The notes: generated by a model not told the origin, from the sequence alone. Counted from the first letter of the stretch, positions 27,678-36,817 are shown. The stretch is DNA of 64,000 nt from Streptomyces sp. NBC_00289 (GCF_041435115.1 NZ_CP108046.1:6820001-6884000); one strand, 5' to 3'. A program made the numbers and translations.

Positions 27678-29060
27678 GTGGCCGCCGACAAGATCGACAC
27701 CATCGTCAGCCTGAGCAAGCGCCGTGGCTTCGTATTCCCCTGCAGTGAGATCTACGGTGGCCAGAAGGCCGCCTGGGACTACGGACCGCTCGGTGTCGAG
27801 CTCAAGGAGAACCTGAAGCGCCAGTGGTGGCGCTACATGGTGACGTCGCGCGAGGACGTGGTCGGCATCGACTCGTCCGTGATCCTGGCCCCCGAGGTAT
27901 GGGTCGCCTCCGGTCACGTCGCCACCTTCTCCGACCCGCTCACCGAGTGCACCTCCTGCCACAAGCGGTTCCGCGCGGACCACCTGGAAGAGGCGTACGA
28001 GGCCAAGCACCACCGCCTGCCGGAGAACGGCCTGGCGGACGTGAACTGCCCCAACTGCGGCAACAAGGGCCAGTTCACCGAGCCCAAGCAGTTCTCGGGC
28101 CTGCTGTCCACCCACCTCGGCCCGACGCAGGACACCGGCTCCGTCGCCTACCTGCGCCCCGAGACCGCCCAGGGCATCTTCACCAACTTCGCCCAGGTGC
28201 AGACCACTTCGCGCCGCAAGCCGCCGTTCGGAATCGCCCAGATGGGCAAGTCGTTCCGCAACGAGATCACGCCCGGCAACTTCATCTTCCGCACCCGCGA
28301 GTTCGAGCAGATGGAGATGGAGTTCTTCGTCAAGCCGGGCGAGGACGAGAAGTGGCAGGAGTACTGGATGGAGCAGCGCTGGAACTGGTACACCGGCCTG
28401 GGCCTGCGCGAGGAGAACATGCGGTGGTACGACCACCCCAAGGAGAAGCTCTCCCACTACTCCAAGCGCACCGCTGACATCGAGTACCGCTTCCAGTTCG
28501 GCGGCAACGAGTGGGGTGAGCTGGAGGGCGTCGCCAACCGCACCGACTTCGACCTCTCCGCCCACGCCAAGGCCTCCGGCCAGGACCTCTCCTACTTCGA
28601 CCAGGAGGCCGGCGAGCGCTGGACGCCGTACGTCATCGAGCCCGCGGCCGGTGTCGGCCGCGCGATGCTGGCGTTCCTGCTCGACGCCTACATCGAGGAC
28701 GAGGCGCCGAACGCCAAGGGCAAGCTGGAGAAGCGCACGGTGCTGCGCCTCGACCACCGCCTGGCCCCGGTGAAGGTCGCGGTCCTGCCGCTGTCCCGCA
28801 ACCCGGAGCTGTCCCCGAAGGCCAAGGGCCTGGCCTCCGCGCTGCGTCAGAACTGGAACATCGAGTTCGACGACGCCGGCGCCATCGGCCGCCGCTACCG
28901 CCGTCAGGACGAGATCGGCACGCCGTACTGCGTGACGGTCGACTTCGACACCCTCGACGACAACGCGGTGACGGTGCGCGAGCGCGACACGATGAAGCAG
29001 GAGCGGGTCTCCCTCGACCAGATCGAGGGCTACCTGGCCGGACGCCTGCTGGGCGCCTAG
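27678..29060 (+). CDS. glyS: Glycyl-tRNA synthetase
   Basis: Class II aminoacyl-tRNA synthetase of the homodimeric (alpha2) type, 460 residues. Class II motifs are visible: [26 protein letters not shown] (motif 2) and the motif 3 region [17 protein letters not shown]. The zinc-like knuckles [17 protein letters not shown] and CPNCG are typical of actinobacterial enzymes. The anticodon-binding domain is at the C-terminus ([20 protein letters not shown]). GTG 27678 follows GAAGAGAGCACC. Ends at a strong terminator. Confidence 0.97.
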   Translation: MAADKIDTIVSLSKRRGFVFPCSEIYGGQKAAWDYGPLGVELKENLKRQWWRYMVTSREDVVGIDSSVILAPEVWVASGHVATFSDPLTECTSCHKRFRADHLEEAYEAKHHRLPENGLADVNCPNCGNKGQFTEPKQFSGLLSTHLGPTQDTGSVAYLRPETAQGIFTNFAQVQTTSRRKPPFGIAQMGKSFRNEITPGNFIFRTREFEQMEMEFFVKPGEDEKWQEYWMEQRWNWYTGLGLREENMRWYDHPKEKLSHYSKRTADIEYRFQFGGNEWGELEGVANRTDFDLSAHAKASGQDLSYFDQEAGERWTPYVIEPAAGVGRAMLAFLLDAYIEDEAPNAKGKLEKRTVLRLDHRLAPVKVAVLPLSRNPELSPKAKGLASALRQNWNIEFDDAGAIGRRYRRQDEIGTPYCVTVDFDTLDDNAVTVRERDTMKQERVSLDQIEGYLAGRLLGA

Positions 29061-29080
29061 CCTTCGGACCCCATTTCCCC

Positions 29081-29121
29081 GAACGCCGGACGGGCTGAGT
29101 CGATCAGCCCGTCCGGCGTTC
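29081..29121 (+). terminator. Terminator hairpin after glyS
   Basis: Long inverted repeat GAACGCCGGACGGGCTGA / TCAGCCCGTCCGGCGTTC spanning 29081-29121, with a 5-base loop, 20 bp after the glyS stop. It is the standard Streptomyces GCCGGACGGGCTG hairpin type. No T-run. Confidence 0.85.
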
Positions 29122-29212
29122 GTCGTGTTCCGGGGGTCCGCTGAGACGGCCATCCGCGCTGCGGCGGCGCGGCGACGGATACAGATCTCGGCTAACAGGT
29201 GACGGCCAACAG

Positions 29213-29250
29213 ATGACAGCTGACAGATATTGAAATCTGTCAGCTGTCAT
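29213..29250. promoter_or_regulatory. Long palindromic operator of AKR-TetR locus
   Basis: Perfect 16-bp inverted repeat ATGACAGCTGACAGAT (29213-29228) and ATCTGTCAGCTGTCAT (29235-29250) with a 6-base spacer, ending 14 bp before the aldo/keto reductase start. Related ACAG repeats lie just upstream. It is the likely binding site of the TetR regulator encoded two genes on. Confidence 0.75.
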
Positions 29251-29264
29251 GTCAGGGTGGGTGC

Positions 29265-30275
29265 ATGACCACACGCACGCGCACCCTCGGCACCACCGGC
29301 CCCCAGGTCTCCGCCCTCGGCCTCGGCTGCATGGGCATGTCCGCGCTGTACGGCGACGCGGACCGGGCCGAGTCCATCGCCACTATCCATGCCGCCCTGG
29401 AGGCGGGCGTGACGCTGCTGGACACCGGCGACTTCTACGGCATGGGCCACAACGAACTGCTGATCGGCGAAGCCCTGCGCACCGCCCCCGCCGCCCACCG
29501 TGAACAGGCCCTCACCAGCGTCAAGTTCGGCGCCCTGCGCGCCCCGGACGGCAGCTGGTCGGGCTACGACGGCCGCCCCGCCGCCGTGCGGAACTTCGCC
29601 GCCTACTCCCTCCAGCGCCTCGGCGTCGACCACATCGACGTCTACCGCATCGCCCGGCTCGACCCGGACGTCCCCATCGAGGAGACGGTCGGAGCCATCG
29701 CCGAGCTGGTCGAGCAGGGGTACGTCCGGCACATCGGCCTCAGCGAGGTCGGCGCCGAGACGATCCGCCGGGCCGCCGCCACCGCGCCGATCGCCGACCT
29801 CCAGATCGAGTACGCCCTCATCTCGCGCGGCATCGAGGCCGAGATCCTGCCCACCACCCGCGAACTGGGCATCGGCATCACCGCCTACGGCGTCCTGTCC
29901 CGCGGCCTGATCTCCGGCCACTTCACCCGCGACCGGCAGCTCGGCGCCGACGACTTCCGCACCCACTCGCCCCGCTTCCAGGGCGACAACCTGCGGCACA
30001 ACCTCGACCTCGTCGAGGCGCTGCGCAAGGTCGCCGAGGGGAAGGGCGTCAGTGTCGCGCAGATCGCGATCGCCTGGGTGCTGTCCCGCGGCGAGGACAT
30101 CGTGCCGCTGATCGGCGCCCGCAGCCGGGAGCGGCTCGCGGAGTCGCTGGGCGCGCTGGACGTCACGCTGGACGCGGACGACCTCACCGCGATCGAGGAA
30201 GCGGTCCCGGCCGACGCGGCCGCCGGCGACCGCTACGCGCCCGCGGCCATGGCCCACCTCGACAGCGAGCGCTGA
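29265..30275 (+). CDS. Aldo/keto reductase
   Basis: A 336-residue NADPH-dependent oxidoreductase of the AKR superfamily, (beta/alpha)8 barrel. The catalytic Asp and Tyr are in LLDTGDFYGMGHNE and the Lys in ALTSVKFGALRAPDG. The family's histidine position is not His but lies in DVYRIARLDPDVPIEE, as in many bacterial AKR homologues. The nucleotide-binding end includes LSRGEDIVPLIGARSRERL. A long palindrome just upstream and a TetR gene 26 bp downstream indicate local repression and induction by an unknown aldehyde, ketone or xenobiotic. Confidence 0.92.
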   Translation: MTTRTRTLGTTGPQVSALGLGCMGMSALYGDADRAESIATIHAALEAGVTLLDTGDFYGMGHNELLIGEALRTAPAAHREQALTSVKFGALRAPDGSWSGYDGRPAAVRNFAAYSLQRLGVDHIDVYRIARLDPDVPIEETVGAIAELVEQGYVRHIGLSEVGAETIRRAAATAPIADLQIEYALISRGIEAEILPTTRELGIGITAYGVLSRGLISGHFTRDRQLGADDFRTHSPRFQGDNLRHNLDLVEALRKVAEGKGVSVAQIAIAWVLSRGEDIVPLIGARSRERLAESLGALDVTLDADDLTAIEEAVPADAAAGDRYAPAAMAHLDSER

Positions 30276-30300
30276 TCCGGCCGCCGGTACGGTCCTCCTC

Positions 30301-30900
30301 ATGGCACCCAGCGAGACCCTGACCGCCGACCGCATCCTCGAAGCGACCGAGGAGGTGCTGCGCCGCCACGGCCCGGCCAAGGCCACCGTGGTCGACGTGG
30401 CCCGCGCGCTCGGCGTCAGCCATGGCAGCGTCTACCGGCACTTCCGGACCAAGGCGGCGCTGCGGGAGGCGGTCACGAAGCGCTGGCTGGACCGGACGTC
30501 CGAGACGCTTTCCGCCATCACCGCCGACGAGTCACGGGCCCCGGAGACCCGGCTGCGTGACTGGCTCGCGGCGCTCTTCGACGCCAAGCGCCGCAAGGCG
30601 GGCGACGACCCCGAGCTGTTCGCCACGTACATGGTGCTGACCGGGGAGACCGGCGAGGTGGTCGGCGAGCACCTCGCCGACCTGACCGGTCAGCTGACCC
30701 GGATCATCGAGGCGGGAGTCGCGTCCGGCGTCTTCACGGCCCCCCACCCGCGGACCACCGCCGGCGCCGTCTTCCAGGCCACCGGCCGCTTCCACGACCC
30801 CGGCTACCACCGCCTGTGGGAGCGGCCGGGCGCGCAGGAGGACTTCACGGCGCTGGTGGACCTGCTGCTGCGAGGGCTGCGGGCCCAGGGTCAGGGCTGA
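30301..30900 (+). CDS. TetR family regulator
   Basis: A 199-residue TetR repressor with the N-terminal helix-turn-helix ATVVDVARALGVSHGSVYRHFRTKAALREAVTKRWL (about 25-60) and a helical ligand-binding C-terminal domain. It is 26 bp from the aldo/keto reductase gene on the same strand and probably binds the palindrome at 29213, giving autoregulation of both. Its 3' end overlaps the convergent membrane-protein gene by 10 bp. Ligand unknown. Confidence 0.92.
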   Translation: MAPSETLTADRILEATEEVLRRHGPAKATVVDVARALGVSHGSVYRHFRTKAALREAVTKRWLDRTSETLSAITADESRAPETRLRDWLAALFDAKRRKAGDDPELFATYMVLTGETGEVVGEHLADLTGQLTRIIEAGVASGVFTAPHPRTTAGAVFQATGRFHDPGYHRLWERPGAQEDFTALVDLLLRGLRAQGQG

Positions 30901-31844
30901 GGCATGAGCTGCACCCGGATGTCGTCCCCATAGGGCAGGACGACTGTCTGGTCCCGTCCGAGCCGCCACTGCGGCGTCACCAGGAACAGCCGTCCGCCGG
31001 AGGTCATCAGCACCCGGAAGCCCCGGTACCGGTGGTGGTACGTCCTCCCGCTCTCCCCGGCCGTGCCGAGCCGGACCTGGGTCACGCCCGTGGGCACACC
31101 GTCCAGCGGCTCCTTGGTGTCCACGACGACCTCGGGGCGGTCCGCGAGGGCTTCCGCGTCCTGCTCGCCCCGCCCCGTGCCGTACGCCCACGCCAGTTGT
31201 GTCGATGCCCAGAACAGCCCGGCCACGCCCAGCGCGATCGTGCACATCACGCCGTTCCTGGCCAGGCTCAGCGGCAGCACCGGGCGCCCGCGCCGCCGGC
31301 CGTGGATCCAGATGCCGTACGCCACCGCCGCCGGCCCGAAGGCCAGCGACAGCGGGGTGGCGCCGATGACCACGCTGACCTCGGACCCCTGCACGAAGAT
31401 GCCGATCAACGCTCTGCCGATCAGCAGGACGCCGACGAGGACGAAGCAGTACGCGAGAAACGCGGCGGCGGAGGTGTCGTTCCGCGCGTCCGCGTCGCGG
31501 GACAGCACCCACAGGACGAGAGCGTGGACACCGACGAGCGCCATGAAGCCCAGGAAGATCATCGACGCCGGGACGAAGACCACCTCGAGGCCGTCCAGCA
31601 TCAGGTCCTGATTGGAGCGACCGGTCATGTCCACGGGCACGCCGAAGTAGTCGTACCGCGCGCGGGTGGCGACGTAGCCGAAGTAGAAGAGCAGCGCGGT
31701 CGCCAGGGTCGCCGGGCCCAGCGCCTCCGCGAGCCGCCGGACCCGGGCGGGGACGGCGTGATCTTCGGCGGTGGGCTCCGGCGCCGGCGTGGGTGCCGGG
31801 GCCGGTTCGGGCGCGTGCGGTGGTGGCGGCTCCGGGGCCGTCAT
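30891..31844 (-). CDS. Polytopic membrane protein, unknown function
   Basis: A 317-residue protein with a Pro/Ala/Glu-rich cytoplasmic N-terminus (about 1-30), five likely transmembrane helices between 40 and 220 (LATALLFYFGYVA; MIFLGFMALVGVHALVLWVL; FLAYCFVLVGVLLIG; ...), and a C-terminal soluble part containing RLFLVTPQWRLGRDQTVVLPYGDDIRV. The start overlaps the stop of the gene upstream (ATGA), so it is made with the anchored protein encoded there. No known family recognised. Confidence 0.75.
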   Translation of the reverse strand: MTAPEPPPPHAPEPAPAPTPAPEPTAEDHAVPARVRRLAEALGPATLATALLFYFGYVATRARYDYFGVPVDMTGRSNQDLMLDGLEVVFVPASMIFLGFMALVGVHALVLWVLSRDADARNDTSAAAFLAYCFVLVGVLLIGRALIGIFVQGSEVSVVIGATPLSLAFGPAAVAYGIWIHGRRRGRPVLPLSLARNGVMCTIALGVAGLFWASTQLAWAYGTGRGEQDAEALADRPEVVVDTKEPLDGVPTGVTQVRLGTAGESGRTYHHRYRGFRVLMTSGGRLFLVTPQWRLGRDQTVVLPYGDDIRVQLMPQP

Positions 31845-32692
31845 CCCTCGTCGCCCTCTTCCTCCCCCTGGGAGGTGTCGGGCGGAGACGAGTCGCCGGG
31901 TGGGGGAGGGCTCGTGCCCCCCACCACGATCGTTGACCGGAGTGCTTTTCCGGTCCCCGAGCTACGGACCCGTACAGGGGCCTGCGGGGTGGGCGGCGGA
32001 CCGCCCCAGTCCGTCACGTAGTTGCACGGATCGATCTTGTCGTTGTCGCACAGGAAGCTTGAGTGAACCACTGCCTGAACCGTGTACTCACCTGCCCGGG
32101 CGCCTGGTGCGAGGACCGCGCCCGTCAGGCACTGGCGGCCCTCGACCAGCAGGAGGCCGAGACAGGGGGTATCACGATCGTCGCCCTCCGCGCGGTAGCA
32201 GTGGTCGCCGTTGTCGGAGTGAACCGCAGGTCTCGCCGGCCCACCAGTGATCACGAAGGAGACGCTCTCGATGACCGCGGGAGTGGCCGTCTTGTTGATG
32301 ACGGTCACACAGCCTTCGCTGTTTCCGGAGCCCTGGAGGTTGACGCCGTTCAGCTCGACCGACGGTCGCCGGCCCTTGGGTGTCCTGCCGCCCTGCGGCG
32401 TGCCGCCACCGTCGGTGGCGGTGCTGTCCGAGGCCGCGCCCGACCTGGTCGTCCGGCTGTCGGGCGTACCGTCGCCGTCGCTGTCGATGGTGCTGTCAGC
32501 CGTGCTGTGAGTCGTGCTGTCGGCCGTGCCGTCGGTGTCGTTCGACGGGTCGGCGGAGTCGGTGGTCCGGTCCACACCGGCGGTGCTCTCGCTGCCGGTG
32601 GTGGCGGATCTGACCAGCCACACGACTCCGAGCACCAGCACCAGGCCGAGGACCGTCGCCATGACGCTGAGGCGGGCACGCGAAGGTGGCAT
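31841..32692 (-). CDS. Membrane-anchored protein with Ser/Thr/Asp-rich linker
   Basis: A 283-residue protein with one N-terminal transmembrane helix (about 9-28, LSVMATVLGLVLVLGVVWLV), a low-complexity linker of Asp, Ser and Thr with repeated D/S/T-rich steps to about residue 105, and an extracytoplasmic cysteine-containing domain (GNSEGCVTVINKTATP; GDHCYRAEGDD; LLVEGRQCLTG; SSFLCDNDKIDPCNY) likely stabilised by disulfides. The linker would project the domain through the cell wall. Coupled by a 4-bp overlap to the membrane-protein gene downstream. Function unknown. Confidence 0.72.
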   Translation of the reverse strand: MPPSRARLSVMATVLGLVLVLGVVWLVRSATTGSESTAGVDRTTDSADPSNDTDGTADSTTHSTADSTIDSDGDGTPDSRTTRSGAASDSTATDGGGTPQGGRTPKGRRPSVELNGVNLQGSGNSEGCVTVINKTATPAVIESVSFVITGGPARPAVHSDNGDHCYRAEGDDRDTPCLGLLLVEGRQCLTGAVLAPGARAGEYTVQAVVHSSFLCDNDKIDPCNYVTDWGGPPPTPQAPVRVRSSGTGKALRSTIVVGGTSPPPPGDSSPPDTSQGEEEGDEG

Positions 32693-32733
32693 GTTCGGAG
32701 GTTAAGCGGAGATTTATGGGAGTTCATCCCGGG

Positions 32734-33876
32734 TTACTCCGCCGCGCACTCCCAGAAGTCCCGCATCAGCGGTGTCGGGACCGGGTTCTCCATGGCCACC
32801 TGGGTGAGGAGGATGGCGACCGTGCCGGTGGACGGGACGATGTGGGCCGTGGTGCCCGTGCCGCCGACCCAGCCGTAGCGGCCGGGGACGTTCCAGGGGG
32901 CTGCCGGGGTGACGTCGACCGAGGCGCCGTAGCCCCAGCCCTGGTCCTCCAGGAACAGGGAGCCGATCTGCCGCTGCCGGGCCGTCAGGTGGTTGGTGGT
33001 CATGCGGCTCACCGAGGTGGGGGACAGGAGGCGGTGGCCGTTCGCCGTGCCGCCGTCGAGCAGCATGCGGGCGAAGGCCAGCCAGTCGTCGGCCGTCGAG
33101 GCGAGGCCGCCGCCTCCGGACGGGAACGCCGGGATGTGACTCCAGTCGCCGTCCGGGGCGTCCGCGAGTTCCCGTGCGCCCGTCGCGTCGGCGCGGTAGA
33201 AGCTCGTGAAGCGGTCCCGCTTCGCCGCCGGCACCTCGAACGCCGTGTCCGTCATGCCCAGCGGCTCGAAGATCCGTTCCGCCAGGAACTCCGGGAGCGT
33301 ACGGCCCGACACCCGGGCGATCAGGATGCCCTGCAGGTCGGACGAGGTGCCGTAGAGCCATGCCTCGCCCGGCTGGTACACCAGCGGGACCTGGGCGAGC
33401 GCGGCCAGCCAGGTGTCCGGGTCCGGGTAGGCCTGCGGGGCTCGGCCGTCCTTCTGGACCTCGAACAGCGCCCGGACCGCGGGGAGCGAGAAGTCCGACG
33501 GGAAGCCCCAGCCCGTGCGGGAGCTGAGCAGGTCCTCGACCGTGATCGGGCGGGCCGCGGGGACCACGTCGTCCACCGGGGCACCGGGGGTGCGCACCAC
33601 GGTCGGCTTCGCCAGTTCCGGCAGCCACCCCTCGACCGGGTCGTCGAGCCCGATCAGCCCGTCCTCCACCAGCGTCAGCACCGCCGCCGCAGTGACCGGC
33701 TTGCTGATCGAGGCGATACGGAAGATCGAGTCCCGGGCCATCGGGGCGGTGCCCTCGGCGTCCACGCAGCCGACGGTCACCACCTCGACGTCGGCACCGC
33801 GGGCCACGAGCCCGAGAGCGCCCGGCACCGTTCCGTCGTCGACGTGCCGTTGCAGGGTGGTACGCAGTGCGCTCAT
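32734..33876 (-). CDS. Serine hydrolase, beta-lactamase/transpeptidase fold
   Basis: A 380-residue class C-like serine hydrolase (esterase/D-peptidase superfamily, COG1680 type). The nucleophile motif is SISK (FRIASISKPVTAAAVL, about 55-58). The tyrosine motif is degenerate (YGTSSD rather than YxN), and the third motif is GWVGGTGTTAHI instead of KTG/HTG. No signal peptide is visible, so it is probably cytoplasmic, acting as an esterase or peptidase rather than a resistance enzyme. Substrate unknown. Confidence 0.88.
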   Translation of the reverse strand: MSALRTTLQRHVDDGTVPGALGLVARGADVEVVTVGCVDAEGTAPMARDSIFRIASISKPVTAAAVLTLVEDGLIGLDDPVEGWLPELAKPTVVRTPGAPVDDVVPAARPITVEDLLSSRTGWGFPSDFSLPAVRALFEVQKDGRAPQAYPDPDTWLAALAQVPLVYQPGEAWLYGTSSDLQGILIARVSGRTLPEFLAERIFEPLGMTDTAFEVPAAKRDRFTSFYRADATGARELADAPDGDWSHIPAFPSGGGGLASTADDWLAFARMLLDGGTANGHRLLSPTSVSRMTTNHLTARQRQIGSLFLEDQGWGYGASVDVTPAAPWNVPGRYGWVGGTGTTAHIVPSTGTVAILLTQVAMENPVPTPLMRDFWECAAE

Positions 33877-33958
33877 CGCTCGGCCTTCCGGTGCGGTGTC
33901 GTCGTACCACTACGCCCCCCCGGGCCGCGGGAAGTCATCGCCGGCCGCCGAGGAGGTT

Positions 33959-34165
33959 CTACGTCGCCGTCGGGTCCACCGTGGCCTGATGGGCCTCGGC
34001 CAGATGTTCCTCCGCCTTCAGCCAGGGCAGGAACTGCGCCCCCTTGCGCCAGCCGCAGGTGTCACATCTGATCGTGCGCTGCATCCCCGAGCGCTGCACC
34101 CGGACGACATGCTCGCGTCCGTGCTGGTCCCAGCGGCTCACCTTGCTCGTGTTGATCTCCAGCAT
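33959..34165 (-). CDS. Small zinc-finger-like protein
   Basis: A 68-residue protein MLEINTSKVSRWDQHGREHVVRVQ...CDTCGWRK...EEHLAEAHQA. One CxxC (CDTC) and a later HxxxxH (HLAEAH) form a plausible single C2H2-type zinc site. ATG 34165 has GGAGGCGTC directly upstream, which decides the start; the longer ORF to 34300 extends into non-coding sequence. Small proteins of this kind are conserved in Streptomyces. No function assigned. Confidence 0.72.
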   Translation of the reverse strand: MLEINTSKVSRWDQHGREHVVRVQRSGMQRTIRCDTCGWRKGAQFLPWLKAEEHLAEAHQATVDPTAT

Positions 34166-34334
34166 GACGCCTCCAACGGCGACCCGCAGCGAAGAACCCG
34201 TCCGGGGGCGCGGTACGGGGCCCGCGCAGCAAGGAGTGTGCAGCAAGGTCGACATCAACGGGGGGCGTTCAGTGATGACTTGTTCAATTCGTGAGGACAA
34301 ATCGGGAGAAGGGTCCGCGCCGGCGGCCTCGGCC

Positions 34335-35768
34335 TCAGCCGATCGTCCGTGGGAGACGCACGCTCAGCAGGCCGGTCAGGGCGATGCCCGCCAGCTGCAC
34401 CAGAAGCGTCGTGACCAGGGCGTCCCGCATGCCCAGGCTGGACACCAGGGACAGGAACAGGGTGCCGAGGGTGGCCACGCCCAGCGCCAGCGACGACTGC
34501 TGGGCGGTGATCATGACGCCGCCGCCGACACCGGCCCGGGCGGGCGGCACCTCGGACAGGATGATCCGGAACACCACCGGGAGCTGGAGCGCCTGACCCG
34601 CGCCGGCGACCGCCGCGCCCGGGAGCAGCTCGACGAGCCCGAGGTCCGGCCAGGAGCCGCGCACGGCCAGCACCATCAGCGCCACACCCAGCCCCTGGAT
34701 CACGGCGCCCGCCGTCACCACGCGGGTGCCGTGGCGGGCGACCAGCCTGGGGCCGGCCAGCGACACACAGAAGAAGACGACGGCCATCGGGGCCAGCGCC
34801 AGTCCCGCCCGCACCGGCCCGAGCCCCGCGCCCCGCTGCAGTGCCACCGCGATCACGAACATGAAGCCGCTGAAGCCGACGGAGAACGGCACGATCAGCA
34901 CCAGGCCCCGGCGCAGCGACACCAGCTGGAACAGGCTCGGCGGCACCAGCGGCGTACGGCCCTGCCGGTCCGCTCTGCGCTCCACCGCGTAGAACGCCGC
35001 CGCCAGGAGCGGGAAGGCCGCCAGCGACAGCCACGTCCACAGCGGCCAGCCCGCCGCCCTGCCCTCCGTCAGCGGGGCCAGGAGCGCGAGCAGGGACAGT
35101 GCGAGCAGTACGGTCCCCGGCCCGTCCACCGGCTCGGGGCGCTGGGAGCGGGTCTCCGGTACGGCCCGGGCGGCCAGCACCAGGCCGGCGATCACCACCG
35201 GCACGTTCACCAGGAACACCGAACGCCAGCCGGTGCCGGCGATGTCCGCGGCGACCAGGATCCCGCCGAGGATCTGCCCGGCGACCATGGACAGCCCGGC
35301 GGTCGCGCCGTACAGGCCCATCGCCTTGGCCCGGCGGGGTCCGGCGGTGGCGGCCTGGATGGTGGCGAGCACCTGCGGGAGCATCGCGGCGGACGCCGCG
35401 CCCTGCGCGACCCGGGCGGCGACCAGGGTCCAGGCGGTGGGCGCGAGTCCGCAGGCCAGCGAGGTCAGCCCGAAGGCGGCCATGCCGCCGAGGAAGAGCC
35501 GACGCCGGCCGAACAGGTCACCGAGACGGCCGCCGAGGACGAGGAGCACGGCGTACGCGAGTCCGTACCCGGCGACGACGAGTTCGAGGACCGCCTCGCT
35601 CGCCGAGAGGTCGTGGCCGATGGTGGGCAGCGCGACGTTGACGATGAAGAAGTCGACGAGGGGAAGTGCCGCGGCCAGCAGCACGGTGAACAGCCCGAGG
35701 CCGCCGAGCAGGGGTGGGGCCACGGCGGTGGGGGCGGGGCGTGAAGTCGTGGTTTTGGTCACGTTCAC
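34335..35768 (-). CDS. MFS drug-resistance-type transporter (DHA2)
   Basis: A 477-residue, 14-helix major facilitator exporter. PLVDFFIVNVALPTIGHDLSAS in helix 1 and LGGRLGDLFGRRRLFLGGM (motif A) identify the DHA2 drug:H+ antiporter group. LYGATAGLSMVAGQILGGILVA is motif C of antiporters. It is divergent from an XRE/MmyB-like regulator, and two CTGGTAC repeats lie between them, so the regulator likely controls this pump. Exported compound unknown. Confidence 0.9.
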   Translation of the reverse strand: MNVTKTTTSRPAPTAVAPPLLGGLGLFTVLLAAALPLVDFFIVNVALPTIGHDLSASEAVLELVVAGYGLAYAVLLVLGGRLGDLFGRRRLFLGGMAAFGLTSLACGLAPTAWTLVAARVAQGAASAAMLPQVLATIQAATAGPRRAKAMGLYGATAGLSMVAGQILGGILVAADIAGTGWRSVFLVNVPVVIAGLVLAARAVPETRSQRPEPVDGPGTVLLALSLLALLAPLTEGRAAGWPLWTWLSLAAFPLLAAAFYAVERRADRQGRTPLVPPSLFQLVSLRRGLVLIVPFSVGFSGFMFVIAVALQRGAGLGPVRAGLALAPMAVVFFCVSLAGPRLVARHGTRVVTAGAVIQGLGVALMVLAVRGSWPDLGLVELLPGAAVAGAGQALQLPVVFRIILSEVPPARAGVGGGVMITAQQSSLALGVATLGTLFLSLVSSLGMRDALVTTLLVQLAGIALTGLLSVRLPRTIG

Positions 35769-35789
35769 GAGCCTGCGCCCGGCCGCAGG

Positions 35790-35821
35790 CTGGTACCAGA
35801 GTCTCCTTATCCTGGTACAAG
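35790..35821. promoter_or_regulatory. Repeated CTGGTAC operator
   Basis: CTGGTACCAG (35790-35799, itself palindromic) and CTGGTACAAG (35812-35821) are spaced 22 bp apart between the divergent MFS and regulator genes. Two turns of helix between copies suit a dimeric regulator bound on one face. Candidate autoregulatory site. Confidence 0.55.
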
Positions 35822-35863
35822 GACTACCTGGAAACAGGGTCCGAACCGCGGCAGGCTGGAGGC

Positions 35864-36751
35864 ATGACGACCATGGCCCAGGAGACGGTCCCCGGCACGC
35901 TCCCCGGCGGCACGGCCGTGGCGGAGGTCCGGCGGCACGAACTCGCCGCCTTCCTCCGGCACCGCCGCGAACATCTCGCCCCCGAGCAGGTCGGCCTGCC
36001 CCGCGGCAGCCGACGGCGTACCCCGGGCCTGCGCCGGGAGGAGGTCGCCCATCTCTCCGCGGTCGGCGTCACCTGGTACACCTGGCTCGAACAGGCCCGG
36101 GACATCCAGGTCTCCGTGCAGGTCCTGGACGCCCTCGCCCGCACCCTGCTGCTCGATCCGACCGAGCGCGCCCACCTCTTCCGGCTGGCCGGCGCGGCGG
36201 ACCCGACGCCGGCCACCGCGTGTCCGTCGATCACACCGGCGCTGCGGGCGGTGCTGGAGCAGCTGGAACCGGTCCCGGCCTGCGTCCAGAACAGCCGGTA
36301 CGACATCCTCGCCTACAACCGGACGTACGGGCTGCTGCTGTGCGACCTCGACGCGGTGCCGCCCGAGGACCACAACTGCATGATCCTCTGCTACACGCAC
36401 GAGGAGTGGAGTTCCTCGATCGTGCACCTGGAGGAGACCCGCCGTCTCATGGCGGCCCGCTTCCGCGCCACGATGGCCGGCCATCTCGCCGAGCCGGCCT
36501 GGAAGCTGCTCCTCAAGCGGCTGCGCGCGGAGTCCCCGGCTTTCTGCGAGGCCTGGGACCGGCACGAGGTCGTCGCCCACCGCACCAAGCGCAAGGAGTT
36601 CGACAACCGTCACGTCGGCCGCATCACCGTCGACCACACCGACCTGTGGCTCGGGCCGGGGCTGGGTCCGAGGATGGTCACGTACGTGCCGGCGGACGAG
36701 GTGTCGCGGCAGCGGCTGGAGAAGCTGCAGGCCATGGCGCTGGCCCGGTAG
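35864..36751 (+). CDS. XRE family regulator with MmyB-like ligand domain
   Basis: A 295-residue regulator. The helix-turn-helix portion is AAFLRHRREHLAPEQVGLPRGSRRRTPGLRREEVAHLSAVGVTWYTWLEQARDIQVS (divided here), the characteristic start of MmyB-type regulators. The rest (LEPVPACVQNSRYDILAYNRTYGLLL ... VGRITVDHTDLWLGPGLGPRMVTYVPADE) is the PAS-like MmyB ligand-binding domain. ATG 35864 follows CTGGAGGC. Divergent from the MFS exporter, which it probably controls. The ligand may be a lipid or antibiotic-like molecule; not determined. Confidence 0.9.
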   Translation: MTTMAQETVPGTLPGGTAVAEVRRHELAAFLRHRREHLAPEQVGLPRGSRRRTPGLRREEVAHLSAVGVTWYTWLEQARDIQVSVQVLDALARTLLLDPTERAHLFRLAGAADPTPATACPSITPALRAVLEQLEPVPACVQNSRYDILAYNRTYGLLLCDLDAVPPEDHNCMILCYTHEEWSSSIVHLEETRRLMAARFRATMAGHLAEPAWKLLLKRLRAESPAFCEAWDRHEVVAHRTKRKEFDNRHVGRITVDHTDLWLGPGLGPRMVTYVPADEVSRQRLEKLQAMALAR

Positions 36752-36759
36752 CGCGCCCG

Positions 36760-36817
36760 CGTGGTGCCGGGCCGATCGGGCTCAGAGGTCGCGTGGTGCC
36801 GGGCCGACCGGGCTCAG
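36760..36817. repeat. Direct repeat between convergent genes
   Basis: A 26-bp sequence beginning CGTGGTGCCGGGCCGA (36760 and 36792, 32 bp apart; one C/T difference) is duplicated between the regulator stop and the MFS stop, the second copy overlapping the MFS stop codon. Each copy can form a small GCCGGGC/GCCCGG-type fold. It may act as a tandem terminator or be a recent duplication. Confidence 0.7.
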
